Notes: a model not told the origin generated them from the letters alone. Counted from the first letter of the stretch, positions 34,394 through 46,147 are shown. The stretch is 64,000 nucleotides of DNA from Pygmaiobacter massiliensis (GCF_900199435.1 NZ_OAML01000002.1:806001-870000), one strand, 5' to 3'. Numbers and translations are program-made.

Positions 34394-34882
34394 ATGCTGG
34401 ATATACAGCCCACTACCATCTTGTGGACGGTAATCAATCTATTAATTTTATACTTTTTCTTTAAAAAGTTTCTTTTTGGTCGGGTAAACAATGTTTTAGA
34501 CCAGCGTGCCGCCATGGTAAAGCAGCAGCTCTCTGATTCTGAGCAAAAGCAAACCGAGGCAACCCAGCTGCGCGAGCAATACGAGCAGCAGCTGTCGCAG
34601 GCACAAACCCAGGCAGACCAAATCATCCAGCGTGCCAAAACCCAAGGCGACCGCGAATATCAGGCACTGCTGCAAAAAGCAAAGCAAGAAAGTTCGCAGC
34701 TAAAGGCAGATACGCTGGAGCAGCTGGATAGCGAACGCCAGACCATGCTGCGCCAGGCCAGAGGGCAGGTTGCCGCATTGGCGCTTTCTGCCGCTGCAAA
34801 AGTGTCTGGCAAATCGCTGGATGCTTCTGACGATCTCGCTTTGGTAGAATCGTTCCTGGCAGAGGCAGGTGCTGAAGAATGA
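34394..34882 (+). CDS. atpF: F1Fo ATP synthase subunit b
   Basis: A 162-residue peripheral-stalk subunit. One N-terminal membrane helix (about residues 12-28) is followed by a long charged, Gln-rich coiled coil. It bridges subunit a to delta and alpha. Its stop overlaps the atpH start (ATGA). Confidence 0.96.
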   Translation: MLDIQPTTILWTVINLLILYFFFKKFLFGRVNNVLDQRAAMVKQQLSDSEQKQTEATQLREQYEQQLSQAQTQADQIIQRAKTQGDREYQALLQKAKQESSQLKADTLEQLDSERQTMLRQARGQVAALALSAAAKVSGKSLDASDDLALVESFLAEAGAEE

Positions 34883-35403
34883 CCGATCTGGCCCAGCGCT
34901 ATGCCGCTGCTTTATATGACCTAACGCCGGACGAGGACGCATTTGTACACACCGCGCACTTTTTGCTGCAAGAGCCAGAACTTTGGGATGCACTTACCAG
35001 CCCGGTTTTGCGCCCCGCAGAAAAAAAAGCAGTGCTCGAGCATTTGCCCCGCCTGCAAACCCAACCGCTGCTGCTCCACTTTTTTTCGCTTTTGTGTGAC
35101 AAAGGCCGTATGGAGCTGCTGCCGGAAATTATTACAGCATACCAGCAAAAAGCGCTGGATGCTGCCGACGGCGCAGTCTGCGTCATGACCTGTGTTCACA
35201 TCCCCGATGAAAAGACACAGCAACAAATCCAATCCCTGCTTTGCAAGCTTCACCACAAGCGTTTTGTCCGGCTCGAAATCCGGCAGGACCCAGCGCTTCT
35301 CGGCGGCTTTCTTCTGGAAATTGAGGGCGTGCGGTATGACCGCAGCGTCCGCGGCCGTCTGGAAAACCTTGCAAAGCAGCTGCAAGAGAGGCGAATCGTG
35401 TGA
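34879..35403 (+). CDS. atpH: F1Fo ATP synthase subunit delta
   Basis: A 174-residue stalk subunit with the N-terminal helical bundle ([12 protein letters not shown]) and the C-terminal [21 protein letters not shown] segment typical of OSCP/delta. It overlaps both neighbours by four bases and caps the F1 head. Confidence 0.95.
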   Translation: MTDLAQRYAAALYDLTPDEDAFVHTAHFLLQEPELWDALTSPVLRPAEKKAVLEHLPRLQTQPLLLHFFSLLCDKGRMELLPEIITAYQQKALDAADGAVCVMTCVHIPDEKTQQQIQSLLCKLHHKRFVRLEIRQDPALLGGFLLEIEGVRYDRSVRGRLENLAKQLQERRIV

Positions 35404-36920
35404 AAAATCAGCCAGAAGAAATTGTTTCTATCCTGCGTGATCAGATTGCGAACTATGACGTTCGCACCCGGCGCGACGAGGTAGGAAGTGTGCTTGAAAT
35501 TGGCGACGGCATCGCCACCCTCTATGGCCTGGACAACGCCCTTTACGGTGAGCTTTTAGAGTTTGAAAACGGCGTGCAGGGCATGGTGCTGAACCTGGAA
35601 AAGGACAGTGTAGGCTGCGTGCTGCTTGGTTCTGACAGTGGCCTGCATGAGGGCTCTGTGGTGCGCCGCACCGGGCGCAGCGCCGACGTTGGCGTGGGCG
35701 ACGCGCTGATTGGGCGCACTGTGGATGCACTGGGTGCGCCCATTGACGGCCTTGGCCCGATTGAAACCACCGAGCGCCGCCCCATTGAACGGGAGGCAAG
35801 CGGTGTACTTTCGCGTGAGCCAGTTACTGTGCCGCTGCAAACCGGCATTTTGGCCATCGATGCGATGGTTCCTATCGGCAGAGGCCAGCGCGAGCTTATT
35901 ATCGGCGACCGCGAAACCGGCAAAACTTCCATCGCCGTAGATGCTATTTTGAACCAGAAAGGCCTGGATGTGATTTGCATCTACGTTGCCATCGGCCAAA
36001 AGGCTTCTACAGTGGCGCGTATTCGCAATACACTGGACCGATATGGGGCACTAAAATACAGCATTATTGTTTCTGCCACAGCCAGCGACCCTGCCTCGTT
36101 GCAGTACATCGCACCGTATGCGGGCACCGCAATGGGCGAATATTTCATGGCACAGGGCAAAGACGTACTTATCGTTTATGACGATTTGAGCAAACATGCA
36201 GTGGCTTACCGTGCACTCAGCCTGCTGCTGCATCGCTCACCCGGGCGTGAGGCTTATCCCGGTGACGTATTTTATCTGCATTCGCGCTTGCTCGAGCGTT
36301 CCTGCCGTCTGACCAAAGAGTACGGCGGCGGTTCGATGACGGCTTTGCCGATTATCGAAACACTCGCGGGTGACGTATCCGCTTACATTCCTACCAACGT
36401 AATTTCTATTACAGACGGCCAGATTTACCTTGAAAGCGATCTGTTCTTTGCTGGCCAGCGACCTGCTGTCAACGTTGGCCTCTCCGTTTCTCGTGTAGGC
36501 GGCGCTGCACAAACCCGTGCCATCAAAAAAACTGCCGGTACTCTTCGTATCGACCTCGCTCGTTTCCGCGAGCTTGAGGTTTTTACTCAGTTTTCCTCTG
36601 ACCTTGATTCTGCGACTCAGGAAACCTTAAACCATGGACGTCGGCTGCTCGAGATTCTCAAACAGCCCCTTTACCATCCGCAATCGGTGGCACGGCAGGC
36701 AGTCACACTGTATATTTCTACCAATGGGCTGCTGGCAGATGTCCCCCTTGCTGCGGTAAGTGGTTTCGTAAACGACTTTTGCACCGAGATGGAAAACACC
36801 CAGCAGGAAACTATGGCCGAGATTCAGCAAACCGGCGCACTTTCCGGCACAGCGGTAGAAACTATTCGGTCCGCACTGGAAGAGTATAAGAAACGGGTGA
36901 GCAAACAATGGCAAGCATAA
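35400..36920 (+). CDS. atpA: F1Fo ATP synthase subunit alpha
   Basis: A 506-residue non-catalytic nucleotide-binding subunit. Walker A is [11 protein letters not shown] (about 169-179), Walker B lies in [12 protein letters not shown], and the signature is [17 protein letters not shown] (about 360-376). It begins with GTG at 35400, overlapping the delta stop by four bases. The end overlaps the gamma start by 13 bases. Confidence 0.98.
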   Translation: MKNQPEEIVSILRDQIANYDVRTRRDEVGSVLEIGDGIATLYGLDNALYGELLEFENGVQGMVLNLEKDSVGCVLLGSDSGLHEGSVVRRTGRSADVGVGDALIGRTVDALGAPIDGLGPIETTERRPIEREASGVLSREPVTVPLQTGILAIDAMVPIGRGQRELIIGDRETGKTSIAVDAILNQKGLDVICIYVAIGQKASTVARIRNTLDRYGALKYSIIVSATASDPASLQYIAPYAGTAMGEYFMAQGKDVLIVYDDLSKHAVAYRALSLLLHRSPGREAYPGDVFYLHSRLLERSCRLTKEYGGGSMTALPIIETLAGDVSAYIPTNVISITDGQIYLESDLFFAGQRPAVNVGLSVSRVGGAAQTRAIKKTAGTLRIDLARFRELEVFTQFSSDLDSATQETLNHGRRLLEILKQPLYHPQSVARQAVTLYISTNGLLADVPLAAVSGFVNDFCTEMENTQQETMAEIQQTGALSGTAVETIRSALEEYKKRVSKQWQA

Positions 36921-37798
36921 AGGAGATCCGCACCCACATTAAAAGTGTAGAGCAGACCCTGAAAATCACCAATGCGATGTATCTCATCTCCTCTTCTAAC
37001 CTGCGCAAAGCGCGCAAACAGCTGAATGATGTGGAACCCTATTTTCAAAAAATAGACGCTACCATCTGTGATATTCTCCATCATTCGCCCGAGATTCGCC
37101 ATTGCTATTTTGATAAGCGGGAGCACATCCCCGCTGCTCAGCGCAAAGCGGGGTACATCGTTATCACTGCCGACAAAGGGCTTGCCGGTGCTTACAATCA
37201 CAATGTGCTCAAGCTGGCAGAAGCGGCCATGGCAAAATCCGCACAGCCTACCCTCTTTTTGGTGGGCCAGGTAGGGCGCGCTTACTTTACGCAAAAAGAT
37301 GTGACGATTGACGGCGAGTTTTTGTACACAGCACAGGACCCCACCCTGTTCCGTGCACAGGAGATTTCGGACATTATGCTGCGCCTGTTTCAGCAAGGCA
37401 TGCTAGATGACGTTTACATGATTTTCACCGAAATGGAATCGCCGTTGCACATGGTACCAAAAAAATACAAACTGCTGCCACTGGATGAACATAACTTTCC
37501 CCAGTGGAAAAATACTTCGGACAGCCGCTATCAGCAGACAGTGAGCTACGTCCCCTCCCCGGACGCAGTGCTTTCGCATATCGTCCCCGGCTACGTGAAA
37601 GGCATGATTTTCGGCGGGCTGGTGGAATCTTACTGCAGCGAGCAAAATGCGCGCATGCAGGCAATGGATTCTTCCACAAAAAACGCCAAAGAACTGCTCA
37701 AGCAGCTTTCGCTGGTTTACAACAGAGCCAGACAGTCTGCCATTACACAAGAAATTACTGAGGTTGTAGGCGGCGCGCAAGCAAGTTTGCAATCTTAA
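36908..37798 (+). CDS. atpG: F1Fo ATP synthase subunit gamma
   Basis: A 296-residue rotor shaft. The N-terminal helix begins [20 protein letters not shown], and the C-terminal helix contains [17 protein letters not shown], where AMxxAT-type sequence normally sits. Length is typical. It couples rotation of the c ring to the alpha/beta head. Confidence 0.96.
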   Translation: MASIKEIRTHIKSVEQTLKITNAMYLISSSNLRKARKQLNDVEPYFQKIDATICDILHHSPEIRHCYFDKREHIPAAQRKAGYIVITADKGLAGAYNHNVLKLAEAAMAKSAQPTLFLVGQVGRAYFTQKDVTIDGEFLYTAQDPTLFRAQEISDIMLRLFQQGMLDDVYMIFTEMESPLHMVPKKYKLLPLDEHNFPQWKNTSDSRYQQTVSYVPSPDAVLSHIVPGYVKGMIFGGLVESYCSEQNARMQAMDSSTKNAKELLKQLSLVYNRARQSAITQEITEVVGGAQASLQS

Positions 37799-39214
<1,416 letters not shown>

Positions 39215-39616
39215 GTGGCAAACACTTTTCAACTTGAAATCATCACCCCAACCCGCGTTTTTTACTCCGGCCCGGCAGAAGATTTAATTTTGCCCGTATT
39301 GGATGGTCTTTACGGCGTGCAAGCCGGCCACGAGCCGGTGGTTACCGCGCTGGAGCCGGGCGAGCTGCAATTTCGGGTAAACGGAGAATGGCAAAAAGCA
39401 GCCGTCACCACAGGCTTTGCTGAGATACTGCCAGACAAAACTGTTTTGCTTGCCGCGGCTGCTGAACACCCGGATGAGATTGATATCAACCGTGCTGAAG
39501 CTGCCAAGGCCCGCGCCGAAGAACGTATGCGCCAAAAGCAGAGCATGCAAGAGTATTATCAGTCGCAGGCCGCATTGAGCCGTGCTACCGCAAGACTTAG
39601 AACCCTGCACCGATAA
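39215..39616 (+). CDS. atpC: F1Fo ATP synthase subunit epsilon
   Basis: A 133-residue subunit with an N-terminal beta sandwich (LEIITPTRVFYSG, DGLYGVQAGHEPVVTAL) and a C-terminal helical hairpin (NRAEAAKARAEERM). It regulates ATP hydrolysis. GTG start directly after the beta stop. Last gene of the operon. Confidence 0.95.
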   Translation: MANTFQLEIITPTRVFYSGPAEDLILPVLDGLYGVQAGHEPVVTALEPGELQFRVNGEWQKAAVTTGFAEILPDKTVLLAAAAEHPDEIDINRAEAAKARAEERMRQKQSMQEYYQSQAALSRATARLRTLHR

Positions 39617-39673
39617 AGAAAGCAGCGTGGTAAGCAGCCAACCGTGCTCCACACACCATGCTTTCGCCACAGG

Positions 39674-39757
39674 GCAAAAAGAAATCGCCGCAGTTTTCTT
39701 TTTGCTCTTTGATAAAAAGCCTTCTTGCCGGGTGCCGGTAAAGAGGGCTTTTTTATA
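39674..39757 (+). terminator. Tandem terminators of the atp operon
   Basis: GCAAAAAGAAA/TTTTCTTTTTGC (39674-39705) is followed by AAAAAGCC-TCTT-CCGG / CCGG-AAAGA-GGCTTTTTT (39714-39757). Both have T-rich 3' arms. The rest of the 273-base gap to 39889 holds no gene apart from the next hairpin. Confidence 0.75.
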
Positions 39758-39813
39758 TTACCGACTCTGGTTTTGCCTGGCCGTAAAGCCTGGCATACTA
39801 GCTGGCAAAAAGC

Positions 39814-39856
39814 AGAAACCTCCCGATGCATAAGCAACGGGAGGTTTCTATTTGTT
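39814..39856 (-). terminator. Terminator between atpC and Na/Pi cotransporter
   Basis: A perfect 12-bp stem (AGAAACCTCCCG / CGGGAGGTTTCT) with a 12-base loop lies just beyond the Na/Pi cotransporter stop. Confidence 0.7.
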
Positions 39857-39889
39857 TTATTATATTACAAAATCTAAGCTTTGTATTGA

Positions 39890-41650
39890 TTACAGCGATT
39901 CATCCGGGAAGCGGAATTTACCACGGAATTCGCGGAACATTTGGTCAAAGTTTTCGTTGCCGCCGCTTTTAACGCTAGTCAGGTACTCGTGGGTTTCAAA
40001 GCTGTCATCTGCAACCTGAATCATTGCCACTGCGATGTTGCTGCAATGGTCTGCAACACGCTCGTAGTTGGTCAGCAGGTCGTCGAGCACAAAGCCGTAC
40101 TCTATGGTACAGCTGCCTGTTTGCAGGCGTGCAATGTGCCGCGATTTAATTTTGCGCACGAGGTCATCGATAACCTGCTCGAGCGGCTCGACACGGCTTG
40201 CAGCCACCAGGTCATTATTTTCAAAGCAATCGACAGTGCGGTTGATAATCTCCTGCACCGCATCTTCGAGCACAATCAGCTCGCTTTGTGCCTGTGCCGA
40301 GAATACAATGTTCTTTTCTTCAATCTCGCGCGCAGTGCCAAGCAGGTTGGTTGCGTGGTCGCTGATGCGTTCAAAATCGCTGATGGTGTGCAGCAGGGTG
40401 TTGACCAGATGGCTGTCTTTCAGCGTGAGGTTACAGGTAGAAAGTTTGACAAGATAGGTGCCAATCGCGTCTTCGTACTTGTCCGTTTCGTTCTCCTGCC
40501 GGCGTACTCTTTCTGCACCTTCTTCATTCCAGCGGTGGGTCAGTGCAATCGCGCCCAAAAAGCTGGCACGGGCAAGCTCGGCCATATCAGCAGTGGTGAC
40601 AGATGCACGGTCTGCAGCGACAGCCGGGGTAGCCAGCAGGCGCGGGTCGAGCATCTGGAACTGTTCGGGGGCATCGTCCTGGGGAATGGTGAGGTAGGCC
40701 AGCTTTTCGAGCAGACGGCTGAACGGCAGCATTACGAGGGTAGCGAGCACGTTAAACAGCGTATGCACAATGGCAATACCAAAGGTGGAAACATTCTCTT
40801 CCAGCATCGGGAAATGGATAAACGTATTGGCCGTGTAGAAAATGCTGAGGAACACCAGCACGCCGATGATATTAAAGTACAGATGAATCATCGCAGCGCG
40901 GCGTGCGTTTTTGTTGGCGCCCACAGAAGAAATCAGCGCTGTAACGCAGGTGCCGATGTTCTGGCCCATGATAATGGGGATGGCGCTGCCATAGGTGATT
41001 ACGCCTGTGGAACTGAGTGCCTGCAAAATACCAACGCTTGCGCTGGAGCTTTGAATAACCGCGGTGAGCACAGCACCGGCAAGAACACCAAGAATCGGGT
41101 TAGTGAACTGAACAAACAGGTCGCGGAACCAGGGTGCGTCCGAAAGCGGTGCAACCGCAGAAGACATTGCGGTCATACCGGTCATCAATACGGCAAAGCC
41201 CAGCAAAATGGTACCGCTGCCTTTTTTCTTTTCCGAGCGGCAGAACATATATAGCACAATGCCGATGAAAGCAAGAATGGGGCTAAAGCTGGTAGGCTTA
41301 AACAATTTGACCCAGAAGCTGTTGCCCTCAATGCCTGAAAGGCTGAGAATCCAGCTGGTTACCGTGGTACCAACGTTAGAGCCCATGATGATGCCCACTG
41401 CCTGATGCAGCTGCATGATGCCGCTGTTAACAAAGCCAACGACCATAACGGTAGTCGCGCTGGAGCTTTGAATGACAGCGGTGACAGCAAGGCCGAGCAT
41501 GAAGCCTTTAAAGGGGTTGTCCGTCAGCTTACTGAGTATTTTTTGCAGCTTACCGCCGGCCTGCTTTTCGAGTGCTTTGCCCATAATGTCCATACCGAAA
41601 AGGAACAGAGCCAGGCCGCCAAACAGACTAAAAAGGTTAAAAAAATCCAT
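39890..41650 (-). CDS. Na/Pi cotransporter family protein with PhoU domain
   Basis: A 586-residue protein. The first about 330 residues form a membrane domain with two inverted PNaS repeats, each with the QSSSA substrate motif (AVIQSSSATTVMV about 60, AVIQSSSASVGIL about 205). The C-terminal 230 residues are PhoU-like helices (SDFERISDHATNL, NYERVADHCSNIA). The family moves phosphate or other anions with Na+. Its upstream region has repeated TTTACA-like sites resembling a Pho box (see findings), consistent with phosphate control. Confidence 0.93.
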   Translation of the reverse strand: MDFFNLFSLFGGLALFLFGMDIMGKALEKQAGGKLQKILSKLTDNPFKGFMLGLAVTAVIQSSSATTVMVVGFVNSGIMQLHQAVGIIMGSNVGTTVTSWILSLSGIEGNSFWVKLFKPTSFSPILAFIGIVLYMFCRSEKKKGSGTILLGFAVLMTGMTAMSSAVAPLSDAPWFRDLFVQFTNPILGVLAGAVLTAVIQSSSASVGILQALSSTGVITYGSAIPIIMGQNIGTCVTALISSVGANKNARRAAMIHLYFNIIGVLVFLSIFYTANTFIHFPMLEENVSTFGIAIVHTLFNVLATLVMLPFSRLLEKLAYLTIPQDDAPEQFQMLDPRLLATPAVAADRASVTTADMAELARASFLGAIALTHRWNEEGAERVRRQENETDKYEDAIGTYLVKLSTCNLTLKDSHLVNTLLHTISDFERISDHATNLLGTAREIEEKNIVFSAQAQSELIVLEDAVQEIINRTVDCFENNDLVAASRVEPLEQVIDDLVRKIKSRHIARLQTGSCTIEYGFVLDDLLTNYERVADHCSNIAVAMIQVADDSFETHEYLTSVKSGGNENFDQMFREFRGKFRFPDESL

Positions 41651-41762
41651 CTAAAGATAGTCCTTTCCAAAAATTGGATGATCGCCTTGTTTAAAATAGT
41701 TTTTCCATATTTCAAGACGCAAAAGCAAAGCTTGGAATCTAAATTTCAAGCTTTACTTTACC

Positions 41763-41846
41763 TTATCAATTTCTACCCTTTTAAGTGTAAAGCATCTCGG
41801 GCAAATTGCAAGGCCGCAAATGTCAAATCTTTGTAAAGTTTGTAAT
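41763..41846 (-). promoter_or_regulatory. Predicted promoter and Pho-box-like repeats before the Na/Pi gene
   Basis: On the minus strand TTTACA (41791-41786), a 17-base spacer and TGATAA (41768-41763) form a promoter candidate. Upstream, three TT-ACA-type hexamers (starting on the plus strand at 41821, 41832 and 41841) recur with 11- and 9-base steps, like PhoP boxes. The rest of the 316-base gap holds only the YjiH terminator. Confidence 0.4.
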
Positions 41847-41912
41847 TTTTTTGTTTTTTATATCTAAATACAGTTTGCGCAAATCGCAAGGATAGTATGC
41901 CTCTTAAAAGAC

Positions 41913-41948
41913 AAAAAGGCAGCATTGCAACAAAGTGCAATGCTGCCA
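41913..41948 (-). terminator. Terminator after yjiH
   Basis: A perfect 12-bp stem (GGCAGCATTGCA / TGCAATGCTGCC) with a six-base loop is followed on the minus strand by TTTTT. Confidence 0.85.
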
Positions 41949-41966
41949 AGTAAAAGCGTTAAATTG

Positions 41967-43304
41967 CTAGAAAAGTAGGTGTGCCGCCAATGCAATGACC
42001 GGCAGTGTAACCACTGTGCGCTCTAAAAACAAAAGAAATAGATTTCCGAGTGATACCGGGATTTTGCTGCCCATAATGATGCTGCCAATCTCCGACATGT
42101 AGATAAGCTGGGTCACCGAGGTCGCAGCGACCACAAAGCGGGTCATCTCAGATTCGATGCCGCTGGCAATTACCGAGGGCAAAAACATATCGGCGAACCC
42201 TACAATAACAGTCTGAGATGCCGCGGCTGCTTCCGGAATGCCGAGCAGCTGGTACAGCGGAACAAACGGAATACCAAGCCAGCTAAAAATAGGGGTGTAC
42301 TCAGCCAAAATCAGTGCAACTGTGCCAAGGCACAAAATAACAGGCAGCACGCCAAGCCACATATCCAGCACATTGCCAAGGCCTTCGCGCAAAAAGCCGC
42401 CGAGGCCGGGGGCTTCACTTGCCTTATCCAGTGCTTTTTTAACGCCCCAGCGTGCCGGTGTTGTGCCTGCCGGTACAGATTCACAGAATTCTGTTTCACG
42501 GGTATAGGTATCCGGTACGCGAGAAAGCGGCGGAATGCGCGGAATAATGATAGCCGCAACAATGCCCGCAACCGCAACCGTCAGGTAAAACGGCAAAAAC
42601 ATATGTGCAAGGCCAACCTCACTAATAACAACGAGGCTGAAAGTAATGCTGACAGCAGAGAAGGTGGTTGCGATAACGGTTGCTTCGCGCTTGCTGTAAT
42701 AGCCTTCTTCATACTGTTTCGCTGTAAGCAGCACACCGATGGAGCCATCGCCAAGCCAGCTTGCCACACAGTCAATTGCACTGCGTCCAGGCAGGTTAAA
42801 CACAGGGCGCATTACTTTTGTCAGCAGCGCACCGAAGAAATCCAGCAGGCCGAAATTCAGCAATAACGGTAACAGCAGGCCAGCCAGAAAAAACACGCAG
42901 ACGAGAATCGGCATCAAGTCGTTGATGACCAGCCCGCCGGTTGCATCGCTGCGGATTGCCTCTGGACCTATGCCAAAATAAATTAAAGTACCAAACACAA
43001 AGCCCAGCACCCGTACCCCCAGCCAAAACGGAGTGGGCGTAAACAGCTTGTCCAGCGTGGGAATCTTTTTTAAAAAGCCCAGCGGGTGGATGCGGTGGAT
43101 AACTGTAACGAATGTGCTTAATGCAATAAGTGCATAAATAATAGTAAGCGAATAAGGGGCAATCAAATCCAGCAGCGTGTGGGCCGCCACCGCTATGGGA
43201 ATCGTCAATTCTCCATTTTGGCGAATTGGTGTAACAAATAGAAAGATGCCAAGCAAAGAAGGCAACAGGAATTTATAAAAATTCTTGTTTTTGAGCAGGT
43301 TCAT
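41967..43304 (-). CDS. YjiH-family membrane protein (Gate domain)
   Basis: A 445-residue polytopic protein with nucleoside-recognition (Gate) domain features: ASWLGDGSIGVLLTAKQYEEGYYSKREA (about residues 184-211) and VVAATSVTQLIYMSEIGSII near the end. Around ten helices are predicted. YjiH proteins are thought to transport nucleosides or similar solutes, without firm evidence. It has its own near-consensus promoter (43409-43437) and terminator, so it is monocistronic. Confidence 0.85.
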   Translation of the reverse strand: MNLLKNKNFYKFLLPSLLGIFLFVTPIRQNGELTIPIAVAAHTLLDLIAPYSLTIIYALIALSTFVTVIHRIHPLGFLKKIPTLDKLFTPTPFWLGVRVLGFVFGTLIYFGIGPEAIRSDATGGLVINDLMPILVCVFFLAGLLLPLLLNFGLLDFFGALLTKVMRPVFNLPGRSAIDCVASWLGDGSIGVLLTAKQYEEGYYSKREATVIATTFSAVSITFSLVVISEVGLAHMFLPFYLTVAVAGIVAAIIIPRIPPLSRVPDTYTRETEFCESVPAGTTPARWGVKKALDKASEAPGLGGFLREGLGNVLDMWLGVLPVILCLGTVALILAEYTPIFSWLGIPFVPLYQLLGIPEAAAASQTVIVGFADMFLPSVIASGIESEMTRFVVAATSVTQLIYMSEIGSIIMGSKIPVSLGNLFLLFLERTVVTLPVIALAAHLLF

Positions 43305-43408
43305 GAAGCCGTGTTCTCCTTTAATCTTTAAAGATGCTCTTGCTGCGCCGCAATAAAAGCATCTCTTAATTGTTGCATATGGGTGTATATTTTTGCACAG
43401 TATTTATT

Positions 43409-43437
43409 ACTATACCGAAAAACTGTCTTTCCGTCAA
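43409..43437 (-). promoter_or_regulatory. Promoter of yjiH
   Basis: On the minus strand TTGACG (43437-43432), 17 bases, then TATAGT (43414-43409), about 105 bases upstream of the start codon. Confidence 0.65.
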
Positions 43438-43497
43438 GAACTTTCGCCCCTTATTTTGTATGCTTATTTTTTCCTGCTCCTGCAAATACACGGTCTT

Positions 43498-44370
43498 TCA
43501 TCCAACACCCCATTCATCTTCAAAGCTTGCATTTTTGCTAATGCCTTGCAGTAGTATGTGCCCATGATGAATAAAGCGGTAAAGTACCGTACAGCAAAGG
43601 CCTTCGCGCACCGTACGGTGCATTCCGCCGCAGACCGGTGCTTGTAAGCTGCGATGCTCCCCTTCCAGCAGTCGCACTTCCAAACTGTCACTTCCCTGTA
43701 CAATTTTCGCATAGCCACTTTCTATTTGTTCTACTCGCGCGCCAAGGTAGGTGGCAAGCCGATATTCTCTGCCGCCGGTCCAAACCGAGGCTATGGTCCC
43801 AAGCATCTGTGCCCTTAAAAATGGCACCATTGCAACCGAAAGCATTACCGAATCTTGCAGCTCGGGGCCAAGCAAACTCTGCGTCCAAAGGTAGCGGGAT
43901 GGGAACGACCTGCCGCGATCTCCTTCTGTGTAACCCGCAGCGTTGGCAAAGCAATATGGCTTACCGTTAAAAATCAGCTCTCCATCCACCCGGTGGCGCA
44001 AACTTCTTAAACTATGTCGACATTCCATGCCCGGTACAAGAGCAAAAGGCCCCATAATATCGTAATATGGGGGTGTCAGGTCAGAAAAAAGCAGAGTGCC
44101 AGCAATGCTGCCTTGCGGGCAGTCTACCGCAAGCCGCAGCCCGGCAGGGCCAAACACCCCTGCCTCACAAAAAACGCAGCCCGCTGCACCTACGCGCAGC
44201 GGCGGCAGCGGTAATACCAGTGAGTTGGTCTCTGTCAGCACCTGCAATGTCGCTTCTTCTGGCTTACCTTTTGCCGCATGGTGTGCCACAATAAGCGCCA
44301 AAGTCTGCTCGTTGGATTGCTGTTTAAAATAAAAGCCTTCAAAAAATGGTGCATCGCCTATTCTTTTCAT
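43498..44370 (-). CDS. Tocopherol cyclase family protein
   Basis: A 290-residue soluble beta-rich protein. The start at 44370 lies seven bases after AAGGAG. Recognisable family features are FFEGFYFKQQ near the N-terminus, SDLTPPYYDIMGPFALVPGM (about 120) and EGDRGRSFPSRYLWTQ (about 170), which is the tocopherol-cyclase-like signature. In plants the homologue closes the chromanol ring; bacterial relatives in anaerobes have no known substrate, and no quinone or tocopherol genes are near. The family call rests on motif memory. Confidence 0.75.
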   Translation of the reverse strand: MKRIGDAPFFEGFYFKQQSNEQTLALIVAHHAAKGKPEEATLQVLTETNSLVLPLPPLRVGAAGCVFCEAGVFGPAGLRLAVDCPQGSIAGTLLFSDLTPPYYDIMGPFALVPGMECRHSLRSLRHRVDGELIFNGKPYCFANAAGYTEGDRGRSFPSRYLWTQSLLGPELQDSVMLSVAMVPFLRAQMLGTIASVWTGGREYRLATYLGARVEQIESGYAKIVQGSDSLEVRLLEGEHRSLQAPVCGGMHRTVREGLCCTVLYRFIHHGHILLQGISKNASFEDEWGVG

Positions 44371-44445
44371 TTCTTCTGCTCCTTGCATTGCATTTTCTTT
44401 TCTCGCAAAGCATGGGCGGCGCGCGTATCGAATATGCGCAAAAAG

Positions 44446-44478
44446 AAAAACACTTCGATCAAAAAGCGAAGTGTTTTG
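44446..44478 (-). terminator. Terminator after the alpha/beta hydrolase
   Basis: AAAAACACTTCG pairs with CGAAGTGTTTT around a nine-base loop, with a T-rich end on the minus strand. Confidence 0.75.
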
Positions 44479-44490
44479 GGCAGTTACACG

Positions 44491-45264
44491 CTAATTTTTT
44501 ATAAGCTGGCTCATTTCTTCAATTGCATTAAGAGATTGGGTAAGCAGTTGCTCCTGTACTTTCAAATCATCAAATTCATGCTCTGCATTCTCGATGATCG
44601 TAAGCCGTGCGTTGGGCGAAGCCTCTTCATAAAGCCGGCCGTTGCAAAGCGGAACATCTGTATCCGCACCGCCGTGCACAATCCGCACCGGCCCTGTGTA
44701 ACGGTGCACTGCGGCGAGTGGATCCAGTTCCGGCGCGTCTAAATGACTGAAAAATTCTCTCGGCACGGTATCGCCGAAAAAGTCTACATCCTGCCCTTTT
44801 ACCCCGGCCTCAAATCGCGCTTTGCCCAGTATTGCTTCAAAGTTTTCTTTTGGCTTTGCCACAGGGGACCAAAGCAAAATACCGTCAGGCTGGACCGTTT
44901 GTGCGGCCAGCGACACCACACAGCCACCCATACTATAGCCGTGTAAAAACAACTGGCTTGGGGCATAAATGCGCCGCAGCTCGGCAGCAACCGTAAGCGT
45001 ATCTTCCAGCTCTCCCGGAATAGTAGTGAATCGGAAATCGCCTTCTGAATCCCCTGCCCCTGCACAGTCAAACCGCACCACGTTGTACCCTACCGCTACC
45101 AATCTGCGGGCAAGTTTTACAGCCATGCGGTGTGGCGCAATTTTATGCCCAAGAAAGCCGTGTTTAAACAGCACCATAGGCGCGCCCGGCATAATTTCGC
45201 CTGCGGATTCCACCATGCAGACTATTTGCTGGCCCCTGCTTTTCAAGGTAATTACTTTAAGCAT
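44491..45264 (-). CDS. Alpha/beta hydrolase (S33/monoacylglycerol-lipase-like)
   Basis: A 257-residue cytoplasmic hydrolase. The oxyanion strand is FKHGFLGHK (about 41), the nucleophile elbow GYSMGGCV (about 100), the acid Asp in [12 protein letters not shown] (about 200) and the base His in [10 protein letters not shown] (about 232). The start at 45264 follows AAAAGGAG; a longer frame to 45291 was rejected. Typical relatives act on acyl esters or peptides. Confidence 0.9.
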   Translation of the reverse strand: MLKVITLKSRGQQIVCMVESAGEIMPGAPMVLFKHGFLGHKIAPHRMAVKLARRLVAVGYNVVRFDCAGAGDSEGDFRFTTIPGELEDTLTVAAELRRIYAPSQLFLHGYSMGGCVVSLAAQTVQPDGILLWSPVAKPKENFEAILGKARFEAGVKGQDVDFFGDTVPREFFSHLDAPELDPLAAVHRYTGPVRIVHGGADTDVPLCNGRLYEEASPNARLTIIENAEHEFDDLKVQEQLLTQSLNAIEEMSQLIKN

Positions 45265-45421
45265 TGTGTTCTCCTTTTCTGATGTCACCAAAGCGGCTCT
45301 GCTTACTTTTTTTACAAGGCCAACTTGTTTTCAGCTTTATACTCTGCTTTTCTTGACTTATTGCTAAGCTCCATGCTTTAATAATACTTGTGTTTATAAG
45401 AAAGACAGCTTGAGGTGTGCT

Positions 45422-46063
45422 ATGGCTCCGACGTTTTTTTTGGAAGTAATCGGAACGATTGCGTTTGCATTTTCTGGCGCATTTGTCGCTATTGAATGTA
45501 AGCTGGATATTTTCGGCATTTTATGTGCAGCGGTGGTCACTGCTACCGGCGGCGGCATGACGCGCGATATCATTTTAGGCAATACCCCGCCACTGATGTT
45601 CCGCGATCCTACTTACGTCATCATCGCCATTCTTTTTGCGTTTGCCACAGTGCTCATCTATGTGCCTTTGGTCAAATCCCGCTTCAAAAAGAATATTCTC
45701 GGTATCATTAACGTGTTGGATGCTATCGGCCTTGCGGTGTTTACCATTGTTGGCATGAACAATGCCGTACAGTTTGGCTATGGCGATAACTGCTTTTTGG
45801 TATGTTTCGTCGGTGTGCTCAGTGCAGTAGGCGGCGGGCTGATTCGCGATATTTTCGTGGATCGCAAGCCGGTCATTTTGCAAAAAGAAATCTATGCCAC
45901 AGCCTCTTTGGTGGGCAGCGTCTTTTATTATTACGGCAGTCGCGTCTTGCCCGGCTATCTTTCCTCTACAATTTCTATGGTACTTATCTTCTTAATTCGG
46001 GTTTGGTCACTGCATCGGGATATTAACCTGCCGCTGGCAGAAAAACCGCCTGCGGGCAAATAA
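45422..46063 (+). CDS. TRIC-type trimeric intracellular cation channel (UPF0126)
   Basis: A 213-residue membrane protein of about seven helices with two internal repeats. Each has the glycine-rich TATGGGMTRDIILGNTPP (about 42-59) or SAVGGGLIRDIFVDRKPV (about 129-146) motif. Bacterial TRIC homologues conduct monovalent cations. The ATG at 45422 follows GAGGTG. Monocistronic, ended by the hairpin at 46148. Confidence 0.92.
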   Translation: MAPTFFLEVIGTIAFAFSGAFVAIECKLDIFGILCAAVVTATGGGMTRDIILGNTPPLMFRDPTYVIIAILFAFATVLIYVPLVKSRFKKNILGIINVLDAIGLAVFTIVGMNNAVQFGYGDNCFLVCFVGVLSAVGGGLIRDIFVDRKPVILQKEIYATASLVGSVFYYYGSRVLPGYLSSTISMVLIFLIRVWSLHRDINLPLAEKPPAGK

Positions 46064-46147
46064 TCCGTATTCTTTTGCAAACAGCACCATTTAGGCCAGT
46101 GTAAAACTGTGCCGCAAAAAATACAATACTTACATATTAATAGAAAC

